Shown here: positions 11,119 to 21,240 of the stretch, piece by piece
How positions within the stretch are numbered: position 1 is the first letter of the stretch
How the letters are laid out: each line of letters begins with the position of its first letter
Assembly: GCA_012656075.1 (NCBI GenBank)
Contig: JAAKBF010000352.1
Span: 1 to 64,000 of the forward strand
DNA length: 64,000 nucleotides
Direction of reading: 5' to 3'
DNA from: Phytophthora hibernalis
Taxonomy: Eukaryota > Oomycota > Peronosporomycetes > Peronosporales > Peronosporaceae
Notes under the pieces: model-generated
Seen by the model: the letters and a program-made list of their open reading frames with translations, nothing else
Database searches by the model: none
What the model was told of the DNA's origin: nothing
Translations under genes and position numbers: made by a program

Positions 11119-11960
11119 GTGTTGAGTTTTGTGACGCTCGGTCGCCAGTCGGCAAGGTTGCCCCTGCTGAAGGAAAGTGACCGGCGTGCCCTGATTGGTA
11201 GATTATATTCCACGCACCACAGTGACCACGATAGTTTAGTGACCAAGGCCTCGGTCGGGTATAATAAATTCCGGCCGAGGGTACGAACCCTCGTTTGTAC
11301 CCATTTCAGTTTCGTACCCTCGGTCTTATAGAGCCGGGTACAGGATCACATACTGGGATCGGTTCACACTGGATATTTGTATTTAGATATAGGACTAGCT
11401 ATAGGATTTACAACAGAGGCTCTCAGGGCCATAGATCAACAGAAATAAATCAGCAGTCTTCCCCCTAGTCACCAAGGGTCAAGTCCGTCTTCGGTAAGTC
11501 TAGCTAGCTTATCTTAGGGTCTGGATACGCTCGGCTTGTGGGATGCTGGTCAGCGAGCCTAAGGTACATTGAACCGAGGGTTTGTTGCTGGTCAGTCCAA
11601 GAGATTAGAGTCGCCGAGTGTTGGGAGCGACGAGAAGCGTCGTTCACCATATAGTATAGTGGAACCGAGTGTTTCATACATATTTTACTACCCGCCGAGG
11701 TTTTACCTCGGCAAACCCGTATTAGGCTTGACAGCCGGTACCCTTCCTTCTGAGGGACTGCGGGGTTCGCGCGAAAGCGCAATATTGCATACTAGCCCTC
11801 GCTCGTGGCTAGTGGTGCAGGTTATTGGGTTGGCCTAATACAACCTAGGGTTCAAGGCGTAAGGGATCGTTCCTGGTCTTCAGGTTTGATCCAACGCTCG
11901 TTGACCTGACAAGGGAAGCGAGTGTGTTGGTGGGACTCATACCATTTGGTAGTGAGAATT
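11119..11960 (+). repeat. Putative 3' LTR of the first gypsy element
   Basis: A purine-rich stretch (GAGGCGGGGGCAG, about 11,101-11,113) resembles a polypurine tract and is followed by TG-rich sequence. Promoter-like elements follow: CTGATTGG and GATTATATTCC (11,191-11,211), and a candidate polyadenylation signal AATAAA at 11,444. No second LTR copy is in the window, so neither boundary can be proven. Confidence 0.4.
11191..11211 (+). promoter_or_regulatory. LTR promoter-like block with inverted CCAAT and TATA-like element
   Basis: ATTGG (an inverted CCAAT box) is followed after a few bases by GATTATATTCC. A 21-bp segment here matches 14,874-14,894 at 19 of 21 positions, which suggests conserved promoter sequence from related repeat copies. 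Confidence 0.35.
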
Positions 11961-12977
11961 TCTGCGTGATCGTACACGACAGTTCTGTTATCTTCTGAGG
12001 ACCTGAAAGGTCCTTTTCTTGGTTTCCTACATATCCTTTACAAATATCAAATGAAATGGAGTCGTTTCGACCTCTTCCGACTCCTCAGCCGAGATCGCTG
12101 GCTCTGAAATCCCGTGGATGCCCCTTGAGCCGAGCCGTTTGTTCGCTGGCGCGCGACTATACGATCTTTAAGTATGCGGTGGTCGTTCTAGATCTCATCC
12201 GACTCTTCGGCCGAGTTCCGCGTCTCTCCAGCGTCCGCGCCGTCACTTCATCCTAGAGCCGACCGTTGAGCTCGGCTGTTGTCCGGATAATCGTATCCGG
12301 AAGACCCGCCGAGTTGGTTCTAGTAGCCACTGCTCCTAAGGCTCTAGCCAGGGTGTACCGTCGATCACCACTTCGTAGGCTTGGTTATCGATCTCTCCAA
12401 TCCTTCAGCCGAGTTCGGCGACTCATCAGCCGAGTTTCAGCGACACTTGGGCTCGGTCAACGCCTCTCCAACTCAGCCGTCGGGTTCCGCCGAGTTCCAA
12501 TACAAATACCAAGTGAGCTGGAGTCGTTATGGATCTCTCACCCTCTCAGCCGAGGTTGGCGATCTATGGCGATTGTACGGCAGCATTCCAAGTGTGCTGG
12601 TGGCTTCCCAGGGCCGACCGATAGCTAAATGACGATATCTGGGTTATGCGTGACCTTCCGTTGGGTCCGTACTGTTGCCCACTGTTCCTAAGACGCTGTT
12701 TGCTGAGTTGGAGCCGAGTTCGTACCCTAAAGCACCAGTCCTAAGACTTAACTTCTGGCCCACCGAGCTTGTACAATACTCCACATGTCTTAAGGCTCGG
12801 CTGAGTCCCCTTTACGCGTACCGGACTAAGTGCGGGCCAAATCTCGAAATCACTACAGCCAAGCACCAATCCAAGTCTCCCACAACCAGGCCGAAACGAA
12901 GATGCGAAGGTGTAAGACGAACGCGAGGCACCCGAAAGACACTTAGACAGAAAATGAAAAGTAAGATTGATAGTTCT
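11961..12977. repeat. CCGAG-rich repeat DNA with degenerate direct repeats, no gene seen
   Basis: No convincing coding region. The segment keeps the CCGAG/CTCGG enrichment of the retroelement to its left. One degenerate direct repeat is clear: ACAAATAtCAAaTGAaaTGGAGTCGTT at about 12,039-12,066 recurs at about 12,495-12,522, each followed by a CTC..CTCAGCCGAG block. It may be part of a long LTR or of a related element. Confidence 0.4.
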
Positions 12978-13018
12978 CTACAGCCCCTGCGCTTAACTAC
13001 CGTTTAAGCGGGCTGTAG
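12978..13018. other. Strong bulged hairpin at the edge of the CCGAG-rich block
   Basis: CTACAGCCC (12,978-12,986) pairs with GGGCTGTAG (13,010-13,018), and GCTTAA (12,991-12,996) with TTAAGC (13,004-13,009). This leaves a 4-nt bulge and a 7-nt loop, 15 paired bases in all. It sits where the CCGAG-rich sequence ends, so it may be a structured element end. Confidence 0.5.
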
Positions 13019-13253
13019 TTTCTTCAACATGCAGAGACCCGTTTCACTTAGTTTCACTAAAACCTCGAAGCTTCGCCAGCCTTCTCTGTAATGCCGGGTC
13101 TCAGTTGCCGTCAGAATTCACGGTTGCCACCGTTAAGTCTGACCTCCGATACAAATTCCAACAATATTCAGAAGACGGTGGCAAATATGTGTTTGGTGAG
13201 TCGAGTGCTGACTGAATGCTCAGACTCATTCCAATGAGTCTATTGGTGTAGCG

Positions 13254-13345
13254 GGGACGGTAATACGTAGTACTACAGTAGTACTACTGTATGTAGAATA
13301 CCTTTACCGGTAGTAGCTTATATTATACTACTCCGTTATGAAAAT
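13254..13345. repeat. Palindromic decamer pair and AT-rich palindromic DNA
   Basis: The self-complementary decamer GTAGTACTAC occurs twice with one base between. It is followed by further TAGTA/TACTA-rich sequence and a TATATTATACTAC stretch. No gene is associated with it. Confidence 0.4.
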
Positions 13346-14221
13346 ACTGCACCTTTCAAAAATGCGCATAGCTCCGCCTCGTTCATTTTCGGGGATATAA
13401 GATATGCAGAGGGCAGGGCGTATAAGTAAAGAAAAGGATTGAAAATAGAAGGTGGTGCAGCAGGCAGCATTTCAGACTGCTAGTGGACCGCGCGGGGGCA
13501 GGGAGCTGCTGACACTAGATGCAAGAGGAGGCACGCTTTGCTGTGCGGCAAGCGTGGCAACATCCAGGAGGGAGTTAAAAACCGTTTGAGCTTCACGCAG
13601 GGGTGTCATGGGGAGCGCGCGCGGCACGAAATACCTTGGTCTTTCGCAATGTGGCCGTGGGGCGGACGTTGCGCTTCATAGTCTGCAATCCGCACACCCT
13701 TCCCGCGCGCTCTTTCACGTCCGCGCAGTGCGACATCTCCCTGCTTCTTCCTCTTCCGCGCACTCTTTCAAGACCTCTCCGCAGCGGCGACTCAGGCGCC
13801 CATTGAGCGCGTACGTACTTCCACACGCGCTTGGCCTTCTTCGTCGTAGCATCCATCTTGATTGCGGTAGGCGGGAACTAGGTGGCTTTGAAAGTGAGGA
13901 GGGAATTGAATGGGGAATCTGTTGGAGGATGGGCAGGAGATTCGAAAACGTTATCGCTTTTGCAAGGGTATCTGATTTCATTAGAGAGTAATTTGATTGG
14001 AAATGTGCAGTATTTTCCTAATGGAGGTAGTCAGAAGTCTACACTTTTCCGATTTTAAGTTATTCAAGCTTACATGTTAAGCTGGAAATGAATTATTGAA
14101 CCTTTTGTTTTGCCCTCTCCTAAAAAATTATTTTACGGAAATATTGGTTTATTATTCCATCTTGAGCTGTTGCCTGCGGCTTTTGTCGCAGCGGGCATGT
14201 TTACTTAACAGCAAAGCACAC
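13346..14221. other. No supported gene; unclassified intergenic or repeat-derived sequence
   Basis: Short open frames exist on both strands between 13,593 and 13,991 but none has a recognisable domain, and they overlap each other in antisense. The GC-rich block (13,600-13,860) and AT-rich block (14,000-14,200) look like a patchwork of old repeats. Confidence 0.4.
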
Positions 14222-14520
14222 AATACCCAGCTTATACATAATCATAAACGCAAAAGTTACCATAACAGAGTTTGCCGGTGGTCGGAATTTAAGAAGTCGC
14301 GTCGTACATCATAACCTGTAGCGGTAAAAGCAAATCACATCACAAAGCTAGACATCACACAACAGACACAACCCCAAACCACACAATACACAGTTCATAC
14401 ATAGTCATATACGCACTAGTTACCATAACAGGGTTTACCGGAGGCCGGAATTGAACCGACGACCTGGAAGCAGAGCTTCCTGCTCTTCCACCAGCGTTGC
14501 CAACAAACATCACTTACATG
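14222..14520 (-). repeat. Tandem tRNA-derived SINE-like repeat
   Basis: On the minus strand the segment 14,520-14,440 contains an A-box-like TGGCAACGCTGG and a B-box GGTTCAATTCC about 33 nt apart. The latter sits in a 5-bp T-stem (GTCGG/CCGGC). The 5' acceptor strand does not pair with the 3' one, so this is not a working tRNA. The sequence next to the B box repeats about 163 bp away: ACCATAACAG.GTTT.CCGG and ATACATA.TCAT appear at 14,383-14,455 and again at 14,222-14,290, the second with a ruined B box. This fits a tRNA-derived SINE in two tandem copies. Confidence 0.5.
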
Positions 14521-15008
14521 GCGGTAGCCGCCGCTTCCGCACGTCCTGCCGCCCGCCGTGCCACCATGTCACTGTCCAGCAGCCGTCCGTCGTGCCACCA
14601 CCACCGTACGTCGCGCCGCCATTCTCCGTCGCGCCTCCATCCTGCCGCTGCCGCACGCCGTGCCACCACCGTCACGCCACCACCACCGCTATGTGTCGCG
14701 TCACCGCCCACAAGCCACCACCGTCGAGCTGTCCGTCCGTCCTCCCGCTTTCTGTTTCCACCGGAGAACGCAGAATGAGAGCGAGAACGACGAATGGTCG
14801 GGAGTGGATTCACATATTTGATAAAGTACGATTTTAGCCCTTACCACCGTCGTCCGGAATAAATAATCCCGCGCTGATTGGCGGATTATATTCCGGTGTG
14901 GCACTGTGTATCTCTATTGCAGCTGTCCGGACTGGCGTCCGAATCTGCCAATTACTGTACTCTGCTGTGAATCGACATACTCACCTGCTCATTTCAACCT
15001 TTGCACCA
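14521..15008. other. Low-complexity CCG/CCACC block and possible LTR relic, no gene
   Basis: 14,521-14,790 is rich in CCACCGTCG and similar words and is open in several frames for compositional reasons only. At 14,874-14,894 lies a near copy of the promoter-like block found in the LTR at 11,191-11,211, suggesting a relic LTR around 14,800-14,950. Confidence 0.4.
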
Positions 15009-15016
15009 TTAAAAAA

Positions 15017-15942
15017 GGAAGTTGCTAGTGGTACAAAACAGGAATGATGGTTAAATGTATTTTACGCTGGTCATTTATGAAAATTACCAAATCTCTTTTT
15101 TCCAAAATCGTGCGCGCGGCTACCACCCAACTCAGTATCGATTCTTCCGCTTCGCCGCACAGTCGCCCCCTCCGTCCGAGCTGCACGCATGAGGCTGACG
15201 CTACACTTCTCGCATCGACACTGCCTCTGCTGCTCGTATGTCTACCGCTTAATGATCGTATTACCTAGGTGATGAATGCTTACTCGTACCTACGCAGGAG
15301 CCTGAGAGAGACCGTTTGCAACCGAAGCAAAGCGGAGGTCTGCAATGGTCGGCGCGTGGGCCGGAGTAGTTGCTCTCAGAGTAACTCCTTGTTAACTATT
15401 TTTCTAGAAACCGCGCGTGGCTGAAGCCGAGGACTTAGCGTAAGGCACAAGCTCGTAACGCCGTCGCTAAGTCCGCTGGCGAGAGTCAACGCGTGAGTGT
15501 CCGCTCCCGTCGTACCCCATCTCGTTAGATGCACCTTTGATCGTACAAATATATGCCCGCGTACGTTTTACAAGACTGTTACCATGACATGTTCGTATAC
15601 ACTAGAGATGGCGTAGATTGAAGGCACTGTGCCGCGCGAGCATTAACCACGAAGTCTTTTCGTGCGTTCAGACAACTTCGCCTCAACGGCTCTCAGTATC
15701 AATGAACCAATGGACGGACGCCACGGCGAGCCGTTTGCGCAACCTTGAACTTGATATTTCTAAATATATCTCCGGATGGGGTAAGTTTTGAAAACTATAA
15801 AATGTACTTAGAGAGATGGTTTATACACGTACAAACTGTTTTGTACGTATTGGTACCAGTTGTACAAATACAAACAGTTTGTACCTGATTTGAACCTCTT
15901 AGCACGGCTATGTCTGACCGTTTTGTACCACTAGCACGAGCC
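15017..15942. mobile_element. 926-bp non-autonomous DNA transposon (MITE-like) with TIRs and 8-bp TSD
   Basis: The left end GGAAGTTGCTAGTGGTACAAAAC (split here as GGAAGTTGCTAG and TGGTACAAAAC, 15,017-15,039) is inverted at the right end (15,920-15,942), with 19 of 23 positions matching and a perfect 16-bp core. Direct repeats flank it: TTAAAAAA (15,009-15,016) and TTAAAAAG (15,943-15,950). Inside there is no transposase. Near the right end GTACAAA/TTTGTAC words are clustered (15,829-15,895), as in subterminal binding sites. An 8-bp duplication points to a hAT-like mobilising enzyme, but that is inference. Confidence 0.7.
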
Positions 15943-15950
15943 TTAAAAAG

Positions 15951-17037
15951 AGTATATTCCAGTATTAACAGTTATTTATTTTGATCAGCCTTCACAATCG
16001 CATTGCAGTTGTCTTATCGGAAGCACTTGATGAAGGTGGGGGTGACGAGTAGTCCGTTTAACATCTTACGCCACGGATACTAAAGCAGTCTATTCACTGA
16101 ATAGTGCAGCTTTAAAAATGGCACTACAGTACTTGCTACGAGAACTGCTCTGATAGCTCGATTAATTCTATGGCATCGTAGTCGACAAAATCCAAGTGCC
16201 CTCCTTGCTCTTCTTGCTGTTCGGGTTGGTTTGCGTTGGGTTGTCGACTTCGTCGTCATCTTCGTTATCGCTGTTTGCAACTTAGGTATGTTAGGCGTGA
16301 AATGAAAAATGTTGAGCTTTACGTTTTGCTACGAAGGACACGTACGTCTCGGTGGAGGCAATAGGGGCGACTTGAAAACGTGGAGCAGATCGTCCCTCCT
16401 GCAGTAAAATGAGCTGGAGCGTGCGGAGGTGCGTCTCGCGCTGTTGTAAGGCTGGTTATAGAAACTAACACTCAAAACGTTTGGTACGCAAGACAAGTGT
16501 GAATCGATGGTAGGCGGTAGAAAGGATATTGCACAGGAGGTGGAGTTGCAGCAGCTTTCGCAGGGCGTGGACGTCTCCTTGATAGGCGTCCACTGGTGTT
16601 AGCTTCTCGATCACCTGCAATTGATTGCTTCAGTTCAACTGACAGTCATAGTAAAGCTGACCGTCCGCCTCCTACCTCAGTCACCTTGGTCCATACTTGA
16701 AATCGATCAGCGAGAGCACCTTCCAGCGTCGCTTCATTGGTGTCGGGTACAGCCAGCACCTTGGGGTGGCGTCTGAAGATGGCACCGACAGACAATCCGC
16801 TAGTGTCGGCGCGTTTTCCAACGACATGGAAGGGTGAAATTCTACGAAGCCTCTGCTCGCTGTTGTCGCAGCTGGTGCATTGCCACGGGCCCGAGTGCTG
16901 GTTGTGGACTTCCGGGACATCATAGGATGCAAAGGGTCGTTTTACAATTGTCCTAGGCTCGTTTCTGAACCGCGAACAGTTTTTTCGAGCTCCACGTCAC
17001 AGCATTTGTGCAGTAAGTCGTCAAGTCTCCAGTGACG
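15951..17037. other. No supported gene; upstream region of the prolyl-4-hydroxylase-like gene
   Basis: Short antisense open frames (16,080-16,280; 16,681-16,932) show no domain. The last 100 bp probably carries the promoter of the gene at 17,038, but I see no motif clear enough to mark. Confidence 0.4.
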
Positions 17038-19125
17038 ATGGAGAAGACGAAGGACAAGGAGACCAATGCATCCAAACCTGCGACCAAGCAGCGCGACCCC
17101 TTCCGTCCATTCTGAAGCTTCTGGCGGTTGTCGTGGTGGCGCTTGCAGTCGGCGGCGGATGGTTCTTCCAGCAGGAAAATACCTGGAGGAAGTGGTGGAA
17201 GATGCCCTGAGAGACACCGGACTGCTGTCTCGAATGCCTGCAAAGGTCCTCGATGCCCTGGGGATATTGCCTGACAAGTACGAGTCGGAGATCGTCAAGC
17301 TCGACGTTCGCCATTTGGTGAGTGACTTGGTCTGCAACGACACGGACTACTCGGCCGCCACGCTCTTTGACGGCAAAACCTTCCACGTCACGAAGCCCAT
17401 GGAGACGCAGCAGCATATGGACGACGACCGTGTCTTCTTCATGCTCAACGGCGCCAACGACGGTGTGTACGTGTCGTGGAACGGTCAGTTCGAGTGTTTG
17501 GGTCAGACGGCCAAGGTGGCGGCGGCGTGGCTGGGTGCCGACCGCGATCTCATGGTGAACGGCGTTCGTCTGTACAGTCAGATGGGCTGGCCTGTGCGAA
17601 ATGAGGCGGAGCTGAAGGCGACGAAGAACATCGTGCACGTGCTGCTGGACTTCCAGTTGTGGCATTGGCCGGGTATCAAGAAGGGGTACAAGTACGTGTT
17701 GGAGGACGGCGTGACGTTGACGACGGTGGGAATGAGTCCCAAGGTATTCGATGTGGAGTATTTCCTGACGCAAGACGAAGCAGACCAGATCATTGAGCTG
17801 GGCTCACCGCATCTTGATCGATCTAAAGTGGACGGCAGTAACTCGTCAACGGTGGTGACCAAGTCCCGCACGAGTCACACAGCGTTTTTGCCGGACATCA
17901 TGTTCACCAGGGAATTTCGTGCTCGATCCGCAACGGTAGCTCGGCTTTCGAGTCCTTCGTTTGCTGAGCGAATGCAGCTCGTGCGCTACAATGCTGGCGA
18001 GTATTATCGCAAACATTTGGACACGTTTGCTTCTCGTCAGTTCTTACCCAAGGAGCTGAGCACAAGTTCGGGATGGACGCCTATAAGGAATGGGCGAACT
18101 GGGCTGCTGCCAAGCTCCGTTCGCTCAGTGCAATTCGAGAAATTTCCGAAGACTTCCGTGAGGGCGGGCCGCTCTTCCCAAACGCGGATGATAACCACAA
18201 TTTCCCAAATGCGTTGGCGGGACTTTTCTACCCTGCAGCAAATGCTAGCAACCTGTTCAAAGCGCTTTCAGATGAGGCGTGGCTGAAGTGGTTGGATTTA
18301 AACGTTGGCAACGATGCGCTTGAGCTCATGGACAGCCTTCTCGCAGCCGACAAACGCCCAGCGTACTTGCCACTGCTCGTTAAGGCATGGGAACACAAGC
18401 TCGGACTCCCGGAGCTCTATTACACGTTTCCGAAACCCGAGGTGAATTCGGTGTCACACTTTTTCGCGTGGGTACGCTGGGCTAAGGAGCGTATCGAATT
18501 TTCGGGTACCGAAGTCCCGCTAGTGGCACGCCCTTCGGGAAAACTTTACCCGAAGTACACTGTGGAGTTTCAAGAGAAGCTGCTGGGCTTCATCCTCGAC
18601 GACCATACTCCAGGACTTATCATGCGCATCACCAATGCTGAATGGTACGACTGGATGGTCGAACACCGGGGTGAGAATCACGTCCTCTTCAAAGTGCTCA
18701 AGATGTTCCCGCAATTCGCAGAACTTGCGATTAAGACATGGAAACCCGCGTCGGGGCTCCTCTCAACTGCGCTATACTCTGCCCATTTACGTCAAGCACT
18801 TCAACCCGCAACGTTACGTTACCTTGTTCCTGTACCTGAATAACCAGACCAAGATCGGTGGCGAGACTGTGTTTCCTTACTCGTTGGATCGGTACTCTGA
18901 CGAGTCGATTGTGCGAGATGGGATGGATGAGTGCTCCTCGGGGTTGGCTGTCCCTCCACTCGGGCTGCACGCCTCTCTTTTCTACGTACAGACAGCTACT
19001 GGCGATGTAGACCTGATGAGCCACCACGGAGGTTGCCCACCTCACGAGGGTACTAAGTGGGGGCCAATTCTTTCATGTGGGACTCTGATGCCGATGAAGC
19101 AGCAGATCTCTGGACTACGAAGTAA
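17038..19125 (+). CDS. Prolyl 4-hydroxylase-like 2-oxoglutarate/Fe(II) oxygenase, membrane-anchored, frame broken
   Basis: From ATG 17,038 the protein has a short basic cytosolic tail, one hydrophobic anchor (LKLLAVVVVALAVGGGWFF, 17,112-17,168), then a luminal domain. The P4H core includes FDVEYFLTQDEADQII (about 17,749), GEYYRKHLDTF with the H-x-D iron ligands (about 17,997), KIGGETVFP (about 18,853), HHGGCPPHEGTKWG with the distal histidine (about 19,022) and the substrate-contacting K-W. The reading ends at TAA 19,123. About 230 residues are inserted between H-x-D and KIGGETVFP. Frame changes are needed near 17,111, 17,185, 18,050, 18,770 and 19,062; most equal one lost base. The family hydroxylates proline in secretory proteins. 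The gene is either a pseudogene or hit by sequencing errors. Confidence 0.75.
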
Positions 19126-19458
19126 TCGAGTTTTGTTCAAGCAGCATAAGCAGCATGGAGCAATTTGTTTCTGTTCCTTCAAATGAAATTAACGCTTTTC
19201 CATCTCAACAATCTATATGTATACGTATTGTGCTGATTCTCGCCCCGTAGGTGGTTAGACAATCCAAGCGGAAAGTTCAAGCCCGGACTATTATATAATA
19301 CCTTCCGGTAACTTCCGCACTAGGCTTTCGCGAAGCGGGGAGATTTGAGCTGTCCAAGTTTTCCACTAACCAAATTTCCCAGAAGCGCGAAGGCCGATTT
19401 GTGCAGCAGTTCTTACACACATTGAAGAGTTGTTTTTGCAGCCTTCTTTTCTGTCAGC

Positions 19459-20480
19459 TATGGCGAACTCAACATCTGATTCCGAAGTCGGGGGTGACGG
19501 CGTTTCATGGGGCTAGCGAACATTTGGCTGTAGGATCGCTCGAGGAAGAAGCAATGGTACAGTAAGTTGCAGAGAATTCTCCATTCTCGTGAGTTGATCT
19601 AAAAGCACAGTTGTGAACAACAGGCAAACAGGGTTTTTGAGCAAGGAAGACTACATGTACGTCACGGCTGCCAACGTTTTTGTTGATGCATCGGCGGCAG
19701 GCTATATCTCGGTGAGTTTTAACGTTGGTTGGAGTATGGCGACTTAAGTTGTTTTGACCACACAGTGTTTCAAGCAATGCCTGGATTGTGCACCATGGGA
19801 AGCCCAAAGAAAGCTGACGCTGGGGAAGAACGGAAACTTGAATGGAGCTGGGTTTCAAAATCCGCCGCCTCTGTTCGGCGCGCAACATCAAATACGAATT
19901 TGAGCTCCAGCCAGGCGGATTGACATTCGGGAGTCCAAGTTGAAAGACCAACAAGATGAACTGGAGAGATTTCGCCGCAAAATTGATGGAGGTGGTGTCA
20001 ACGCAGTGTGTATGCCGAAAGTCTTGAGAAACAGAAGCCGTCCAAACACCGAGGCCAGAATGAGAGAGACCTCTCATTCATTGAAAACAAGGGATCAATC
20101 AAGATTCTGCGTTCGGGTCTGTATGCTGTCGGGGTTCTTGTGAGCCACATTTTAAGCACGAATGATGTCGGACACATTGTGCTGGAAAAGAATGATATTC
20201 CAATCCAACGCGCAGCTAAAAGTGCTGCCCTCGGAGGCCCACACCCCAGCGTACCAGAGGCTATTGGGAAAATGTCGCCACTTGCGAGATCAGCACCTCC
20301 ATTGTGTGCATCGTTTAAGCTCAGAAGGGGTGTCATCGTTGTCGTGATGGTACCTCGCCAAATACAAGTGTGCCTTCGTATTTGACGCTGGTACGAATTG
20401 TTGGGACTTGACCGTAATGGGGCGCAAGTGTCTTTGCAACCCCCAGACGTGCTGTGGCCGAGTCTGCTTATGACGATTCC
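19459..20480 (+). CDS. Unrecognised gene with coiled coil and C1q/TNF-like segment, broken
   Basis: A candidate ATG at 19,459 opens a short frame. Further coding-looking pieces follow: FLSKEDYMYVTAANVFVDASA (about 19,633) up to a GTGAGT donor at 19,711; an exon after CACACAG near 19,767; and a charged helix (LKDQQDELERFRRKIDGG, about 19,938). A segment then reads RDLSFIENKGSIKILRSGLY and VGHIVLEKNDIPIQRA (20,069-20,215). This last part resembles the strand pattern of C1q/TNF-like jelly-roll domains, which is a weak inference. Frame changes occur at about 20,008 and 20,220. I cannot name the gene. Confidence 0.35.
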
Positions 20481-21240
20481 AAACCTGACGCTGCTATGAG
20501 AAAACGAAGGCTCGGCGAGTATGTTTTGCCGATTGACTCGTCCATTGGTCGACTTGGTTCTCTTGGTACGTCGAAAGCTTATCATGATGCTCTTTGTTTG
20601 GCACACAATGCCCCCTGGATAATCAAGCTCAGTCGTTCACAGTCGTTCACACAAATCGTGTCAAACGACTGCTGCTAGCATCTTAAATCCATCGATGTAG
20701 CTGGAAGTCTCACCCCGAGCTTTCGGTGCTTGGTGCACGCTCCATCACGTGCCAGCACTGTTGGGGAAAACACTTGCGATGGCCATTCAGCCCGATACGA
20801 GGGGCATTCCAGCAGGCTGAGTCAAGTCAACTCGGATCACCACGTACAGGTGAGGTGAACCTGCTGGTTGTGCTTGACAGATCTCATCGTCGACTAACTT
20901 TTACAGATCTTGAAGCGAGCTTTCTACAAGTACATGTACGGAATAGCCATCGCTGGAGACTATCGCCGGTCGCCAGCACGTTGAGCTCCGCTGAACAATA
21001 ACGCCAATGAAAAATTACCAGGTATCGGATACCAGTCAATGGCCACAACACCTGTTCACGTAGAACTTGGATCGGATACTTGATGATCGTGCAGCATGTT
21101 GGACTCGTGCCATGACTGTCAAGGAAGGACACCACCCTGGTCTTGAAACCCAAGTTGCCTTTCGCACTGCAGCCTCACTCACTTTCCAATTGACCTCGTT
21201 CCCAACACCCTCCAACCAAACCACAAGACTTTCAATCACC
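20481..21240. other. Intergenic, no supported gene
   Basis: Only short frames without domains. The 60 bp before 21,241 are C/A-rich and end in CAATCACC immediately before the ATG of the secreted protein, a good eukaryotic start context. Confidence 0.4.

Larger units (their letters stand above)
1..11960 (+). mobile_element. Ty3/gypsy chromodomain retrotransposon, decayed, 5' end outside window
   Basis: The plus strand reads, in order, gag with zinc knuckles, aspartic protease, reverse transcriptase, gypsy-type RNase H, a second RNase H, integrase and a C-terminal chromodomain, which is the order of a chromovirus-like Ty3/gypsy element. About 3.9 kb of further DNA between the chromodomain and a putative 3' LTR holds an opposite-strand coding block. 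No 5' LTR is visible, so the element starts before base 1. Every domain is cut by frameshifts or stops, so this copy is non-autonomous. The right boundary is uncertain: the LTR probably starts near 11,119-11,145, and the same CCGAG-rich base composition continues to about 12,810. Confidence 0.85.

Noticed and set aside
14440..14520. Functional tRNA gene (anticodon loop-like GCTCTGC)
   Set aside because: A- and B-box are present but the acceptor strands do not pair and position 33 is not T; more likely SINE-derived.
14497..14821. Overlapping Arg/Pro/His-rich frames
   Set aside because: Three frames and the antisense are all open; low-complexity CCG-rich DNA, not a gene.
17100..19125. Programmed ribosomal frameshifting in the P4H-like gene
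   Set aside because: Several unrelated sites with no common slippery motif, and the same type of break in many unrelated genes.
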